Shown: positions 10,917 through 22,680, counted from the first letter of the stretch. The stretch is DNA of 64,000 nt from Phyllostachys edulis (GCA_036346405.1 CM070554.1:43981058-44045057), one strand, 5' to 3'. A program made the numbers and translations. The notes: generated by a model not told the origin, from the sequence alone.

Positions 10917-11020
10917 TGCTTTTCACAGGATGGAAACCAACAAACGCTGGCACATACATTCATGAGTCGTTCGTATGTTCTAATCATGGGTTGTAGGAAA
11001 TACTGTGTATAAATTAAGTA

Positions 11021-11100
11021 CTCCCTCTATTTTTAAAAACATGACGCCGTATAGTATAATTTACTCTGGTCAAACGTCATTTATTAAAAACTAGAGGGAG
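11021..11100. mobile_element. Stowaway MITE, 80 bp
   Basis: Inverted termini CTCCCTCTATTTTTAA and TTAAAAACTAGAGGGAG are flanked by TA on both sides (11019-11020 and 11101-11102). This is the Tc1/mariner-derived Stowaway signature. It contains ACATGACGCC and GTCAAACGTCATTTATTA and matches the element at 53891 in length and layout. Confidence 0.93.
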
Positions 11101-11102
11101 TA

Positions 11103-12034
11103 GTTCATGTATGTCGATAGGGGCAGTACAACAAAGTAAAAATTGACAGGAAACAAATGATAATTCATAGCAAAAGAACGATACTCGTAGCGACCTATCA
11201 TCCTCCGGTATAAATGAGGAGTAGTTTGAGGAGCAGCCAGATAGGTCACGTCAGTAGATTTGTTTTGGCCGTCGGATTCAGCGCTGGTCACCGTCCTCGC
11301 CGTGCGATTTTCCTTTCGTTTTGCGCGCCTGCCCTTCTCGCGCGGGTGGCTGTGCGCCAAAAGGTCGGTCGCGTGCTCGCTTTTCTCTCCTCGGTTCTTT
11401 GTGCTGCTGCGCCATCGCCGCTTCTTCCAGCGTGGCCATGTGGGCCCAGTTAGTTCAAGGCCCAAGGACGCGCACAGAGTACTAGTAACTACAAAGAACA
11501 GACAAATCTATATGAGTATATAAAGTTGTGCCTTCCGCATGTCAATAGTTTGTCTTTTATATTGTCTCCAACATCTCCATCTTAGCTAAATACAATATTA
11601 TAGACGATTCCTTAAATACATTGTCTCTAACATACTTCACTATATCATTTTTTAATTATTTTGCAGTTATTTTTTAATAAACTCCCTCCCCCACCAACAC
11701 CCTCTCTCTCCAAAACATGTTGCTTTTGTGCTCATGTGACATGGATCATCCAACCCGACCCAGATAATCCTCCTCATCCGGGTTATTCGACTCAGCCCGG
11801 ATCATCCGACCTATTTGAGTTTCTTGTGAGGTTTTCATGGTTTTTTTTTGTTATGCATGTCTTGATCTAACATTTTGTAACTTCTCAGAACTATTATAGG
11901 GAAGATCATTAGTTCTTTGAAGCGAAAGTTTCACGAGGCCGTTTGATTGTGTGGCACTGTGTGGCGCCTATTCAACCCCCCTAGTCGGTCCTACATTAAT
12001 AAATTCCATGTGGATTAAAACAACTTACTAAGTA
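11103..12034. other. Intergenic sequence without supported gene
   Basis: A GC-richer patch (11214-11460) gives overlapping ORFs on both strands but no family motif. 11540-11660 is AT-rich with words like TTGTCTCCAACATCTCCATC and TTGTCTCTAACATAC, possibly a MITE remnant. Nothing firm. Confidence 0.35.
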
Positions 12035-12264
12035 CTCCCTCCGTTTCTTTTTATAAGGAGTATTTTGGTTAGGCATGAGGATTAAGAAGTTTGCAAAACC
12101 AAGAACTGTGAGAGAATAGTTTGTGAGAGTGTTACTTATAAATGCTGGAGAGAGAAAGGTGTGATAAATAAACACATATAAGGGGAAAAATTAATAAATT
12201 CGCATGCACACCGTATATTTTGAAACAAACTTGCAAAAATTATGTCTTATATTTTGAAACAGAG
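12035..12264. mobile_element. Degenerate Stowaway-like MITE
   Basis: It begins CTCCCTCCGTTTCTTTTTA after TA and ends TTTTGAAACAGAG before TA. The internal TATATTTTGAAAC motif occurs twice near the right end. The right terminus has lost the GGAGGGAG form, so this is an older copy. Confidence 0.6.
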
Positions 12265-12417
12265 TAAGTACTTACTAGAGTTTGTTTGGTTTATGCCTAA
12301 CTCTGATGTTACTAACCTTAGACAAGTGTGGCATGCCACACTTTGTGGCAATCAAAATGAGTGCCACAACTATGGCAAAGTTTGGCAAAAAAAAACTTAG
12401 TTTATGACGCAAGGGGC

Positions 12418-15400
12418 CATGGTTATCAAGTCGTCGACTAGTCGACAAGTCGTCGGAGGACTACCGACTGGAGGCGCCGACTCGACTTGCATCGGCAAGT
12501 CAGGCGACTGGTCGACTAGTCGTCGACTTGCCGGTCGACTAGTCGACCAGTCGGAGACAAGTTGGGCGACTGGGACGTGGGTCGGGCTGTCAGGGACTCA
12601 GGGGCAGTGGCAAAGCAAAGAGGCAAGAGGGGAGTGAAGGAGTGAGTGAGGCAGTCGGGCCTAACCTCACAAGCTCGGAGAGGGCTGCAACCGCGCAGCT
12701 CCTAGATCCGGTGCGCCGCGCCGCCGGCCAGCTCCCACCTCCTTCTTTGGCCAGCTCCCACCTCCTCCGTTGGCCTTCGATCCTTCCTCCGTAGCCGCGC
12801 AGCTCCCAGATCCGTCTTCACCATGCCGCAGAGCTCCAGATCCGGCTCCAGCTGCCACCACTGCTGCCACAGCTGCCTGCCCGCCTCCGCCCTCCCGCCG
12901 CTGGCCTCCTCTCCATCCCTCCGCCTGGCCCTAGGTATGCTCTCTCCTCTAGTCCTCTACTCCTCTTCCTCTCCTCTGCTTTGCCGAGTAAGGAGTCTCC
13001 TCCATTCTCGCCGGAGTAAGGGAGGAGGTGGTGGGCGACTAGGGAAGGGAGGGAAGTAAGGAGAAGCTCGGTGGGAGATCGGGAGGAGCCTCGGTGTCCC
13101 ACAAGACTGGGGGGGGGAAGTAAGGGAGGGAGCTCGGTGGGAGACCGGAGGGAGCTTTGTGGCCATCAAGCTAGCGACCGGGAAGGGAGGGAGGTAAGGG
13201 AGGGACCGAGGGAGTGATTGTGATTTTGTTTTGTGTGATTGTGATTTTACAAACTAAAGATAGTTCTCTATTTTGTGTATATGTAGGCATCATGGCAGAG
13301 CAATCTTCAACTCCAACTCCAACTTCAACTCTAAATCCGACAGCGGGCACCGAAGGTTATGATCCAGCTAATGATCTTAAGCGGAAGGCTAAGTCCAAAG
13401 ACCCGGCATGGCAATACGGGTTTTGGCCGGACTTAAAAAACAAAGATATCGTCCAATGCATACGCTGCGGCAAGCAAATGCATGCCGGAGTACGAAGATT
13501 GAAGCAACACCTAGCGGGAGGCTATGGAGATGTAGAGAAATGTCCGAACAAAACCACACCTATCATGAAAGAGATGCGTGAGTACTTGTTGAAGAATGCC
13601 AGAAATAAACCCTTTGAGCTAGATGATGAAGGTGAGGGTGATGGTGATGGTGGTGAAGGTGAAGGCGAAGGTGAAGAAGTTCAAGAAATCCAAGCACAAG
13701 TGGCATCATCTAGAGGGAGCACAAGAGGCTCCTTTGCTAAGACAGTTGCAAGCTCCGGGACTGCCACCAAAAGGAAGCAATCGGCGTTGGCGCTTTTGAA
13801 GCAAGCTGCACCGAAGGTAACTAAATCAGTTGCTTCTATGATTCGGAAGTCACCTGAAGTGGTTGTTGAGGAAAGACATAAGGGTAAGGGTCAAACTACC
13901 ATTGAGCAAACTACGAGGACCAAGGAAGAAAAGGTGAGGGTGGCTGAACACATTGTTGATTTCTTCTATGAGTGTGGCATACCATTCAATGCCGCCAACA
14001 AAAGAAGCTATGAGATTATGGTTGAGTCCATCGGGCAGTATGGTCTTGGGCTTAGGCCGCCTACTTTCCATGACTTGAGGCTACCCTTGCTTGAGAAGGC
14101 CAAAAAGAACACTGACAAGTTGAGGATGCAGCATGAGTATGCTTGGGCACAGTTTGGTTGCTCACTTATGTCAGATGGTTGGACAGATAAGAGGGGACGA
14201 CACTTGATTAATTTCCTTATCAATAGTCCACAGGGGACTTTCTTCTTGGAGTCTTTTGATGCCTCTAGTCAGTCAGTCGATGCCCACATGTTAGCATATT
14301 TATTGGAGACGAAGATCAATGAGATTGGTCGGGAAAATGTTGTTCAAGTGGTCACAGATAATGGTGCTAACTTCAAGGCGGCAGGCAGACTTCTAATGGA
14401 GAGGATTCCTACTCTATTTTGGACCCCTTGCGTAGCTCATTGCTTGGACCTCATGTTGGAGGACATTGGGAAGATAACAGAGTTCAAGAAGTGCATTGTA
14501 CAAGCCAAGCGTGTGACCACATTTATCTACAGACATGGAAGGGTTCTTGACAAGATGAGGGAGATGACAGGTGGGAGGGACCTTGTGAGACCTGCAGCTA
14601 CTCGATTTGCTACAGCTTTCCTCACTTTGTAGAGCTTGTGGAGGCATAAGACATCGTTGAAAGGTCTCTTCGTTACTGATGATTGGAATAGATCCAAATT
14701 GCCTAGCACAGAGGTAGGCAAAAAGGTGTGTGAAATAGTTATTGCTAATAGATTCTGGAATGCAGTGGAAAATTGCATTAGAGCGTCGCAACCACTTATC
14801 GTTGTGCTGATGATCGTCGACAGCGATGAGAAGCCGGCAATGCCAGAGGTTACCGCAGCCATGGATCTTGCAAAGAAGAAGATCAATGACTCTTTGGAAA
14901 ACAAGTCATCGCTACTCAGGAAGGTGATAGCAATCATAGATCGGAGGTGGGAAGACCAAATGGAGCAGAAGTTGTACGGGGCTGCATTGTTCTTGAATCC
15001 AAATAGATTTTTTGAGATTAGAAGGACTGAAATTGGATATGCTTCTAGGCTTCGTACCATGTTTAATGATGTGCTTGAGAAGATGATCATTGAGGACGAC
15101 AAGCAATCCAAGATAAGCAACCAAACCGATGATTATGAGAACATGCAAAGAGGCTTTTCAAGTCAATTGACAATCAAGCAACAAAAGGATAAGTCACCTA
15201 GTAAGTATCACTACTTCAATTTAATTTTAAGCTTCCATTCTTTCCAAGACCTAACATAGCCTATGATTCTTGCCTTTCTAGTTCTTTGGTGGGGTGCATT
15301 TGGTGGCGTTGCTCTAGAGCTCCAAGCATTTGCAAGGCGTATTATTGGTCTTTGTTGTTCAGCCTCCGGTTGTGAGCGCAATTGGAGCACCTTTGAGTTT

Positions 15401-16604
15401 GTAAGTAACTAAGTACTAAGTATTCAATTACTCAAGTGTTCATTTTGGAGCCTTTAGTATGAGTGCATGACAATAGTTAAATACTTCAATTATTTTGTTT
15501 GTTATTTGTATATTCATACCAAGAAGAGAAACCGATTAGAGCACAAGAGGTTGAATGATTTGGTCTACATTCAATACAACCGAAAGATTACAAATCGGTT
15601 TCAAAGGATGCAAGAGGAAGGGCGCAGTTTCAACCCCTTGATCCTAGATGATTTTCAATGGGACAATGAGTGGGTTAATGTTGGTGCCGAAGAAGTTCAT
15701 CATGGGAACGATGATCTTACATGGGCTCATGTTGATGATGCCATTGGTGCATCAAATGCACTTCGAGGTCGCAATTTTCCTAGGAGGGCTCGTGGTGAGA
15801 CGATAGCTTACACTCGTCGTGTTGCTCGTACAACAAGGGTGGTTGATGATGAGTCGGAGCCCGACAATGAAGATGATGGTGATGACGATAACTTTGTGCT
15901 TGATGATGAGGACATTGATGATTTTGGCGAATCTCCACCTAGTCCTACTCATGAGAGTGGTGAACCGAGTGGAAACGCAGGGCATTTCGATAATATTGAG
16001 TTGGATGACATTTGATTTGAGGCTTGTGTTAAGCCATGTTGATGGATTGTGATGATTATGCTTTACTTTTGCTATTTGAGACTTGTGACCTTGCTGTCGT
16101 GTTACTTAAGTACTTAACTATCATGTAGAATGCTATTGTCATTGAGAACTTGATGTTTTAGATGCTTAATTTTCCAATTGCTCATTTATTTGTTGTTATG
16201 TTGTATTGTATGATTTGTATTGTTCTCTTTAATTCATGGTGCTATATTGCTCTCCCTTGAAGGTATTGTCGTATTGTATGAGTTCATCACAGTTTATCTT
16301 CATCATATGCTCATGCTCATTCTTCTTTTTTAATTTTGTAGCACGAAGGTCTCAAATCATACTTCAACAAGTCAAATGAAAGAGGTTTGGACTCAAAACA
16401 TGTAAGTCATCGATCCTCTCTTTAATTCAAGCTATATATGTACATTTCAATCACTGCAATAATACAAGGTATATAATATATACATGTGTACATAGTTACA
16501 GACACATCACTGTCATATGAACAGTACTCGTCGACTAGACGGCCGACTAGTCGGTAAATCGGTCACTACGAGAGTAGTGTCGACTTGCCGACTTAATAAC
16601 CTTG
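12418..16604 (+). mobile_element. hAT transposon, 4187 bp, with terminal repeats and 8-bp target duplication
   Basis: The left end CATGGTTATCAAGTCG and the right end (on the other strand CAAGGTTATTAAGTCG) are inverted repeats. They are flanked by CAAGGGGC (12410-12417) and CAAGAGGC (16605-16612), an 8-bp duplication with one difference, as expected for hAT. Both subterminal regions are packed with CGACTAGTCG and GTCGACTTGCCG words, probable transposase binding sites (12430-12560, 16525-16590). Inside is a CT-rich leader, a probable 5' intron (GTATGC at 12934 to TGTAG near 13286) and the transposase gene. All cis-elements seem present; only the transposase is damaged. Confidence 0.93.
13292..16015 (+). 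pseudogene. hAT transposase (BED finger, DUF659, dimerization domain), one in-frame stop
   Basis: The start is taken at ATG 13292 (MAEQSSTPTPTSTLNPT), just after a probable TGTAG acceptor. Domains in order: BED finger (WQYGFWPDLKN, IVQCIRCGKQMHAGVRRLK, H...C; about residues 40-90), acidic linker of GEGDGDGGEGEGEG type, DUF659/DDE core (WAQFGCSLMSDGWTDKRGR, VVTDNGANFKAAG, TPCVAHCLDLMLEDIG), then the C-terminal region. TAG at 14630-14632 interrupts FLTL/SLWRHK; the same frame continues to 15200, where GTAAGT begins an intron. Exon 15282-15400 (FWWGAFGG, SASGCERNWSTFEF) is the hAT dimerization motif. The last exon (IHTKKRNRLEHKRLNDLVYI) should begin at 15512, but the bases before it are TAT, not AG, so that acceptor seems lost. 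The tail is acidic and ends at TGA 16013. Apart from these lesions the gene is nearly intact, so the element is fairly young. Confidence 0.9.
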
Positions 16605-16612
16605 CAAGAGGC

Positions 16613-18451
16613 ATAGGGCTAAAAAAGTGTGGCAGAGTAAGCAACCAAACACCTGCTAAAAATGTGTCCTTGGACTCAAAGATTTGAGGAGACGAAAATA
16701 AAGGAGAAAGTTGTGAGCAAATTGCCAGGTGAAGATACTAAGAAGGTTTAGCTCAAGACATAATCCTATTTAGGAGAAGATCAAGATCTAATATGCGTTT
16801 AAGTATTTGGTTGGCCATGTGAAAATGATGTAACTAGATTTGTCATGAAAAATATATTCTTACATAAAGTACTTTTGAGATTTTCACTTACAAATTATGA
16901 CAAGAAATAAGTAGTCCAATCTGTGTTCTGGAAACTGTAAAATTAAATATCTCACCTAGTTTTAATCAGAAGTAACAAATGGCCCCTTTGCGTAGTAGAC
17001 TCCCCAGCACAACGTAGCAATGCCAAACTGGCCCAAAGTTCACCCCTGAAGATAGAAGCTAGATTAATCTTAACCATGGGTTGCCTGGAACGTGCCAACA
17101 ATTTGCTGTTGTTCACTGGCAGCTGAACTTAGATGCCAGATTCGAAACCAATGTTCACTTCTATCAGACTGAAAAATAAAATGTTCACCTCTATCGATAG
17201 ACCAATTAGAGCAGTCCTAAAATACTATGTTCATTATCCTAAATAAACCTTTACATTGTATTCTCTTAACATGATGTCCTCATCTATAGAATTCCAAAAA
17301 AATTCAATCAATAAAATGGCTGGCAGAAGAAAGCACAAGAATGAGATATTGTTTCCTAAACAAAGGCACAGAGCATGATAATGATACCTACTTACAAAAA
17401 AAGGCATCAATGGACACGTCAATATTAGAGAATGCCGGGTACTTCGATGTACATGATCTGTCACAATCTAGAATATTTAGTACATATGTAGATGATCTGT
17501 TACAATCTAGAATAGGGTGATGGAAAAAATCCATAAGAACAACTTATGCTGGCTGGTAGCAGCTTTACGTAGCTTTACTTGCTGTGACTTAAATTCAAGA
17601 CCATTTTGGAATTTATACCAAATAGTTCTATGTCTGTTTCGACTTTTTGAATCCTTGGTTTGGAGACAAGACCCAAAATAAAAGCCATGAACACTGAGTA
17701 GCATAGAGAGCTGTAGTATCTTTCAGCTGTACATGATTATTTGAAGAAATTAGGCAGAGAAGCATGGGGCAGTGGAGCTCATACTGTCATTTACTTGTAT
17801 GTAATCACAAAATGGAGGACACGATTAGGGCCATTGCTCAGCTGAAGTCATCACTGATGAAGTGTACCATATCCTCCACTCCATCAGGTGGGTCAACTTA
17901 TTTCTGTACCTACTGGGTTAGAATATATACAGTACCATATTAGTTTGGATTCTTGATCAATACGAACGGTTAAAACCATTGCTTTACACAATCAGACGAA
18001 CTCTGGTATTTCACCTCGAACAACACACTAAGCAACTAAATCGTGTGGACTACCATGAACAAATCCAGCAGCTAACAAAGTGATTGCATACAAGTTAAAG
18101 AAACATCAAGTCAAACCCAATTGCAACAGACAACATCGGACCGATCTCTTCTACTGTTTATCAAGTAGTCCATTGTAGTACATTTTGACCAAATACCGCA
18201 GGGAAACCAGTACTGAAAATAATTCTCCAAGTAACACAATTGTTAAGAGAAGTGCATTAAACTATCCTACTAATTGGATTTCTGACCTGAATGAAAGAAT
18301 AAAGAGAGTTCATATAGATAAGCATTATCCATCAATGTCATCCTTAATATCCATCCTCATCAATTCTTTATCATCTGATCATCATCCTCATCGGCTATCA
18401 CCACAATTCTGAAAGATTCGGCTGCTACATGGTACAACTGCACGGCTACAC
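16613..18451. other. Intergenic; 3' flank of TLC gene at right end
   Basis: AT-rich sequence with only short ORFs. The part next to 18452 should contain the 3' untranslated region of the minus-strand TLC gene. A short stretch just after the hAT (AAGTGTGGCAGAGTAAGC, then AACCAAACACC) resembles, inverted, the stretch just before the hAT, which suggests the hAT landed in an older inverted-repeat element. Confidence 0.45.
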
Positions 18452-19215
18452 CTATGTGCCTTTCTTTGCCATCCTCTGCTTCCGTTCCCTGAACAGCTCC
18501 TTCCAGAGGTTCCAAATCCAGAGGTTGCTCACTGTGATCGCCGTGCCGACGACGACGATCCAAGAAATGCGCACCCACCACGGAATGACGTCCAAGGCCT
18601 GCCCGGACAGGTAGAACAGGCTCATCTTGAGGAAGAAGAGCGGCCCGGCGATGCCCCTGACGATGGTGTACAGCACGTAGAACGGCGGCGAGAGGGCGCT
18701 GTACACCCGGGCCGCGGTGGGCGCCTCGGCACGCCAGATCCCGGCGAGCGTCCAGATGTTCTGCAGGAGGCTGGTGACCTCGGCAAGCACGAGCAGGACA
18801 AGGAGCGCGAAGGCGCCGTGGCGGACGAGGTAGCGGCAGGTGAGGAAGACGAAGAGCGTGGCGAGATGGTGGGCGATGAAGAGGTGGTCCCCGGGGAGGA
18901 AGGCGAGGTAGTGGAGCAGGTCCATGGTGAAGTAGGCGACGCTGTAGTCGAGGACGTGGTCCTGGAGGGGGGAGTTGGGCGCGGCGAAGCCCCGCGCCGC
19001 CGCCGGCTGCGCGAGGATGGCCGCCACCGCCGCGAGCGTGGCGGGGTGCCGTGCGCGAGCGAGATGAGGCAGCTGGCGCCGTCCAGCCGGTGCCGCGGCG
19101 CCCACCGCCGGAACACGGCGAGGTGGCCGGCGCAGTAGATGGCGGCGTACATGGCCAGGAACACCGGGTACAACCACCACTCCTCGGCAGCCAAAGAGGC
19201 CAAGAGCCCCTCCAT
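18452..19215 (-). CDS. TLC-domain membrane protein (At5g14285-like), one apparent frameshift
   Basis: TLC-domain proteins are multi-pass membrane proteins (TRAM/Lag1/CLN8 fold) linked to lipid or ceramide handling in the ER; the role of this plant subgroup is not well established. From ATG 19215 (MEGLLASLAAEEWWLYPVF) the first helix and HLAVFRRW are read. After DGASCLISLAHG the frame changes, and the rest (LDYSVAYFTMDLLHYL, HHLATLFVFLTCRYL, AEVTSLLQNIWTL, PPFYVLYTIVRG) continues in the neighbouring frame to TAG at 18452. Total about 255 residues, the normal family size, with several hydrophobic segments and a basic tail ending RKQRMAKKGT. The shift maps to the GGGG run at 19043-19046 (plus strand), which is one base short; it could be a sequencing error or a recent mutation. 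It is intronless and GC-rich, and the only convincing host gene in the window. Confidence 0.85.
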
Positions 19216-20789
19216 GACCGCGAGATTCGCGCCGGGAGCCGGGAATCGGGGGAGGGATCCGCCGGACTAGCGCCGAATCGAGGCGAATCTCGCGGAGCGG
19301 AAGGGGGGACGCGGGGGAGAGGGGGATTCGATCGAGGTGTAGGGTTTGGGCGGCGAGGCGGTGGAGGTGGATGGCTCTCGTGCTGCGGCTGCGGCTTTGG
19401 TTTGTTCAGTGTGAAATGTGAAGGGGCGTGGGCCGTGTGGGAGAACGCGAGGTGGGTTTGGATTTAAACGAGGAGGTTTAGTTTTTCCTAACTAATTTGA
19501 TTTATTTCTCAGTAATTTTGTTGAGAGATTTGGTCGAGGGATTAGGGGTTTGTGTGTTTGATCGGGTTGGGGTTGGATCCGGACCTGCGTTAGAAATCTG
19601 GTACCCCGACCCGGTTGAGAATCAGGGTTGGCTCGCATGAATTTTTTTAGCTAGCAAAGGGATGCAGCTTTGGTGAACGTAATAGCACAGATCATGGGAT
19701 CAAATCCTAGTAAACTCATAATAAATCCACCAAACAGATAGCTAGTGCAGTGATCGTTGATGCTTCACAGGAAAAAGAGTATGTGATTTAGGAGAGAGAG
19801 ATACAAAGGAAAAAATCCACGAGGTTCCTCAGGCAACCCATGGTGCTTTCCTCCAAAATTTCAATAGGTTGAGCCATTCCATACGAATTCTATGGGAATT
19901 CTAGGAGCTTTTTCCTCTGTTTCAAAGAGACTCATAGGAAAATTTTCCATAGATTTCAATCCTATAAAATTCCTCTATTTTTTCCTTTGTTCCAAATAGG
20001 ATCTTATGGGTGGTTGCTACGTTTTGTCGGTGGGATGGGATGGCATCTGATGCCATAGGATGTAAAAGTGGAAAACAAGCATACCTAGGCAAGATGTTTA
20101 CCTTGTTTTTGTTTATGAGTTGATCAAGGCTAGACTTAGCTCTAGTTGTCGATTAATCTCGAGCATACATGGCTTCTTCAAAACGTTAAAGCTAAATTTG
20201 TTGTTATGCTTGTAGTGTTGTCTTTCAGAGATGCGACACTCTAGATCCCAGACAGTGAATGGTGATCGGAAGATAGCCTTCCTATTGCTCTAGTCTCTAG
20301 GGACATGCGCCAAAATAGCAATACCAAAATTCTAATTTATAGACCGGCAAGGAATATGGGAAATCAATGGACTGAATCAAAATGGGTCGGCTCGATAGAA
20401 CGTGTGCAGACAGAGACGAGCGAACACGAAAACCACAACTTTTTTTAGGGGTATAAGTTGGAAGCACACATATCACGCACACCACACACTCACACACACT
20501 AGGGAATTGATCGGAGGCTCTACAACCTCTGGGGCATGGGTGCACGATTCCACACTTAACATGTACACATGTACGCATATGTATACCTTAAATTATTCGG
20601 TGAGATGCGTCGGATCCGATACCAGGAAATCAGGAAATGAACCTGGGTAGGTTGCACGCGTGCTCTCTTCGGCAACGTTAGCGTACTACTTGATTCTTGG
20701 TATCCTTCTTGCTCTTCTCTTTCCACGTGATATCAATATTGCCATGCCGATTTCATAATTTTTGGCGCAAATAGCACCATTATGATGTG
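19216..20789. other. 5' flank of TLC gene and intergenic sequence
   Basis: 19216-19480 is the GC-rich leader and promoter side of the minus-strand TLC gene. 19785-19990 (ACAAAGGAAAAAATCC, then ATTCTATGGGAATTC, then TTTTTTCCTTTGTTCC) has inverted ends typical of a small MITE, not delimited. 20470-20510 is CA-rich. No other gene is supported. Confidence 0.45.
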
Positions 20790-22680
20790 TTTTACGAAAG
20801 TAGTGTCCCTTGTAAAAAAAGAAGCAAATTTAGCGTCTCATCTGTACGATCACCGACCAAACTCGATGTTCACGTGACATGTTATCTGATCCAACCTGTG
20901 AACAGTCGGACATGCTCCGCGCGTTCTTCACATCGCCTCGTCCGACCTGTGACTAGCCGGATGGGCCTCCCGTGGGTCTCCACCGGCCGTGACCGGCCGG
21001 ACGTTGCCTCATGACTCCACCGGCCGCTAGTTAATTTCCGTCGCCTAACTTCTGTCCTAACACTATGTGAAAACTGTGGAGCACGCACTCTGAATTATTG
21101 CAATCAATGGACGTGATGTGATGCGACACCGTACCTTGCAATTAGCATGATATGATCGTCGTAAATTCAAGAAGATTACTTACTGATTTTACAAGCGATC
21201 TGAGGAGAGATGAAAAGAAGAAATTACCGCATTTGCAGACCAGATCGTGTGGATCACGGTGGGCATCATGGTGGCTCTGTTCGCGGTGCAGCGGCTCGGG
21301 ACGGACAAGGTGGGCTACTTCTTCGCGCCGGTGATCCCGCTGCTCATCGGCGGCGTCGGCGTGTACAACCTCATCACGTACAACGTCGGCGTGCTGAGGG
21401 CCCTCAACCCCAAGTACATCGTTGACTACTTCCGCCGGAGCGGTAAGGAGGCCTGGGTCTCCCTGGGTGGCATCCTCTTCTGCTTCACGGGCACCGAGGC
21501 CCTCTTCGCCGACCTCGGCTACTTCAGTGTCCGCTCCATCCAGCTCAGTTTCGGCTTCGGCCTCGTCCCCTCCGTGCTGCTCGCCTACATCAGCCAGGCC
21601 GCCTTCCTCCGCCGCCACCCCGAACACGTCGCCAACACCTTCTACCGGTCCACCCCCGGCGCCCTCTTCTGGCCCACCTTCGTCCTCGCCATCGCCGCCT
21701 CCATCATCGGCAGCCAGGCCATGATCTTCTGCGCCTTCGCCACCATCTCCCACTCACAGGTCATGGGCTGCTTCCCGCGCATCGAGATCCTCCACACCTC
21801 CAAGCAGTACCAGGGCCAGCTCTACGTACCCGAGGTCAACTTCCTGCTCGGCGGCGCCGCCTGCGTCGTCACCTTCCAGACCACCGTCGTCATCGGCGAG
21901 GCGCACGGCATCTGCGTCGTCCTCGTCATGATCATCACCACGCTGCTGCTCACCGTCGCCATGCTGCTCGTCTGGAAGGTCAACGCCTGGTGGGTCGCGC
22001 TCTTCTTCGCCGTCTTCGCCTCCTCCGAGTCGGTCTACCTCTCCTCGGTGCTCTACAAGTTCCTGCACGGCGGCTACATCCCGGTGGCCATCTCGGCGGT
22101 GCTCGTGGCCGTCATGGTCGTGTGGCACTACGTGCACGTGAAGCGGTACAAGTACGAGCTGGAGCACACGGTGTCGCACGGCAGGGTGAGGGAGCTGCTC
22201 GCCGGTCGGGAGCTGCGCAAGGTGCCCAGTGTGGGGCTCTTCTACACGGAGCTGGTGCAGGGCATCCCAACGGTGTTCCCGCACCTCATCGAGAAAATCC
22301 CCTTCATCCACGCGGTGCTGCTCTTCGTCTCCGTCAAGCACCTGCCATTCACTGCGCCTGCGGTGGAAGCGGAAGAATTGCTGATGATAAGAAAACTATA
22401 GAGGCCGGAGACGGAAATTAACTAGCGGCCGGTGGATCCTTGTGGCGATGTCCGGCCGGTCACGGGTCGGATGCAGCGATGTGGAGTACGTGAAGTGCAT
22501 TCGGCCATCCACAGGCCGGACGAGGCGACGTGGAGGGACGTTTGGCCGGTCACAGACCAGACGAGGCCACATGTCGTGTGGCCATCGAGTGTGGCTGGTG
22601 ACCGTTTCGGACGAGACGCTAAATTTGCTGCTAAATTTGCTATTTCGTGACGAGGGACGCTACTTCCGTCGAAGATTTCA
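20790..22680 (+). mobile_element. Pack-MULE-like element carrying a potassium-transporter gene fragment
   Basis: Two long inverted repeats enclose a gene piece. The left arm (about 20790-21040) contains AAGTAGTGTCCCTTG, CGTCCGACCTGTGACTAGCC and CACCGGCCGCTAGTTAATTT. The right arm (about 22410-22680) carries the same words in reverse complement (AAATTAACTAGCGGCCGGTG, CAGGCCGGACGAGGCGACGT, GAGGGACGCTACTTCC). Arms of ~250 bp around a captured, transposase-free gene fragment are the Pack-MULE pattern. Outer ends and the 9-bp duplication could not be fixed by eye. Confidence 0.8.
21236..22401 (+). pseudogene. Captured HAK/KUP/KT potassium transporter fragment (central part)
   Basis: Complete family members are plasma-membrane K+ carriers of roughly 700-800 residues; this is about 385 residues from the middle. 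Family landmarks in order: VQRLGTDKVGYFFAPVIPL, NPKYIVDYFRRSGKEAW, SLGGILFCFTGTEALFADLG, YFSVRSIQLSFGFGLVPSVL, ALFWPTFVLAIAASIIGSQA, SLFYTEL-like GLFYTELVQGIPTVFP, and LFVSVKHLPF. It starts right after a TTGCAG that looks like the donor gene's splice acceptor, with intron-like AT-rich sequence before it, so the capture was from genomic DNA. The first transmembrane helices and the hydrophilic C-terminal domain are missing, and the frame runs off at LLMIRKL before the right inverted repeat. GC is much higher than the surroundings. The frame is open throughout, which is notable for a captured fragment, but it is unlikely to be a working transporter. Confidence 0.9.

Noticed and set aside
18818..19467. 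Plus-strand ORFs opposite the TLC gene
   Set aside because: Composition shadows of a GC-rich coding region; no domain of their own.
21142..22341. Long minus-strand ORFs opposite the HAK fragment
   Set aside because: Shadow frames of GC-rich coding sequence, rich in H, D, E and V with no domain.
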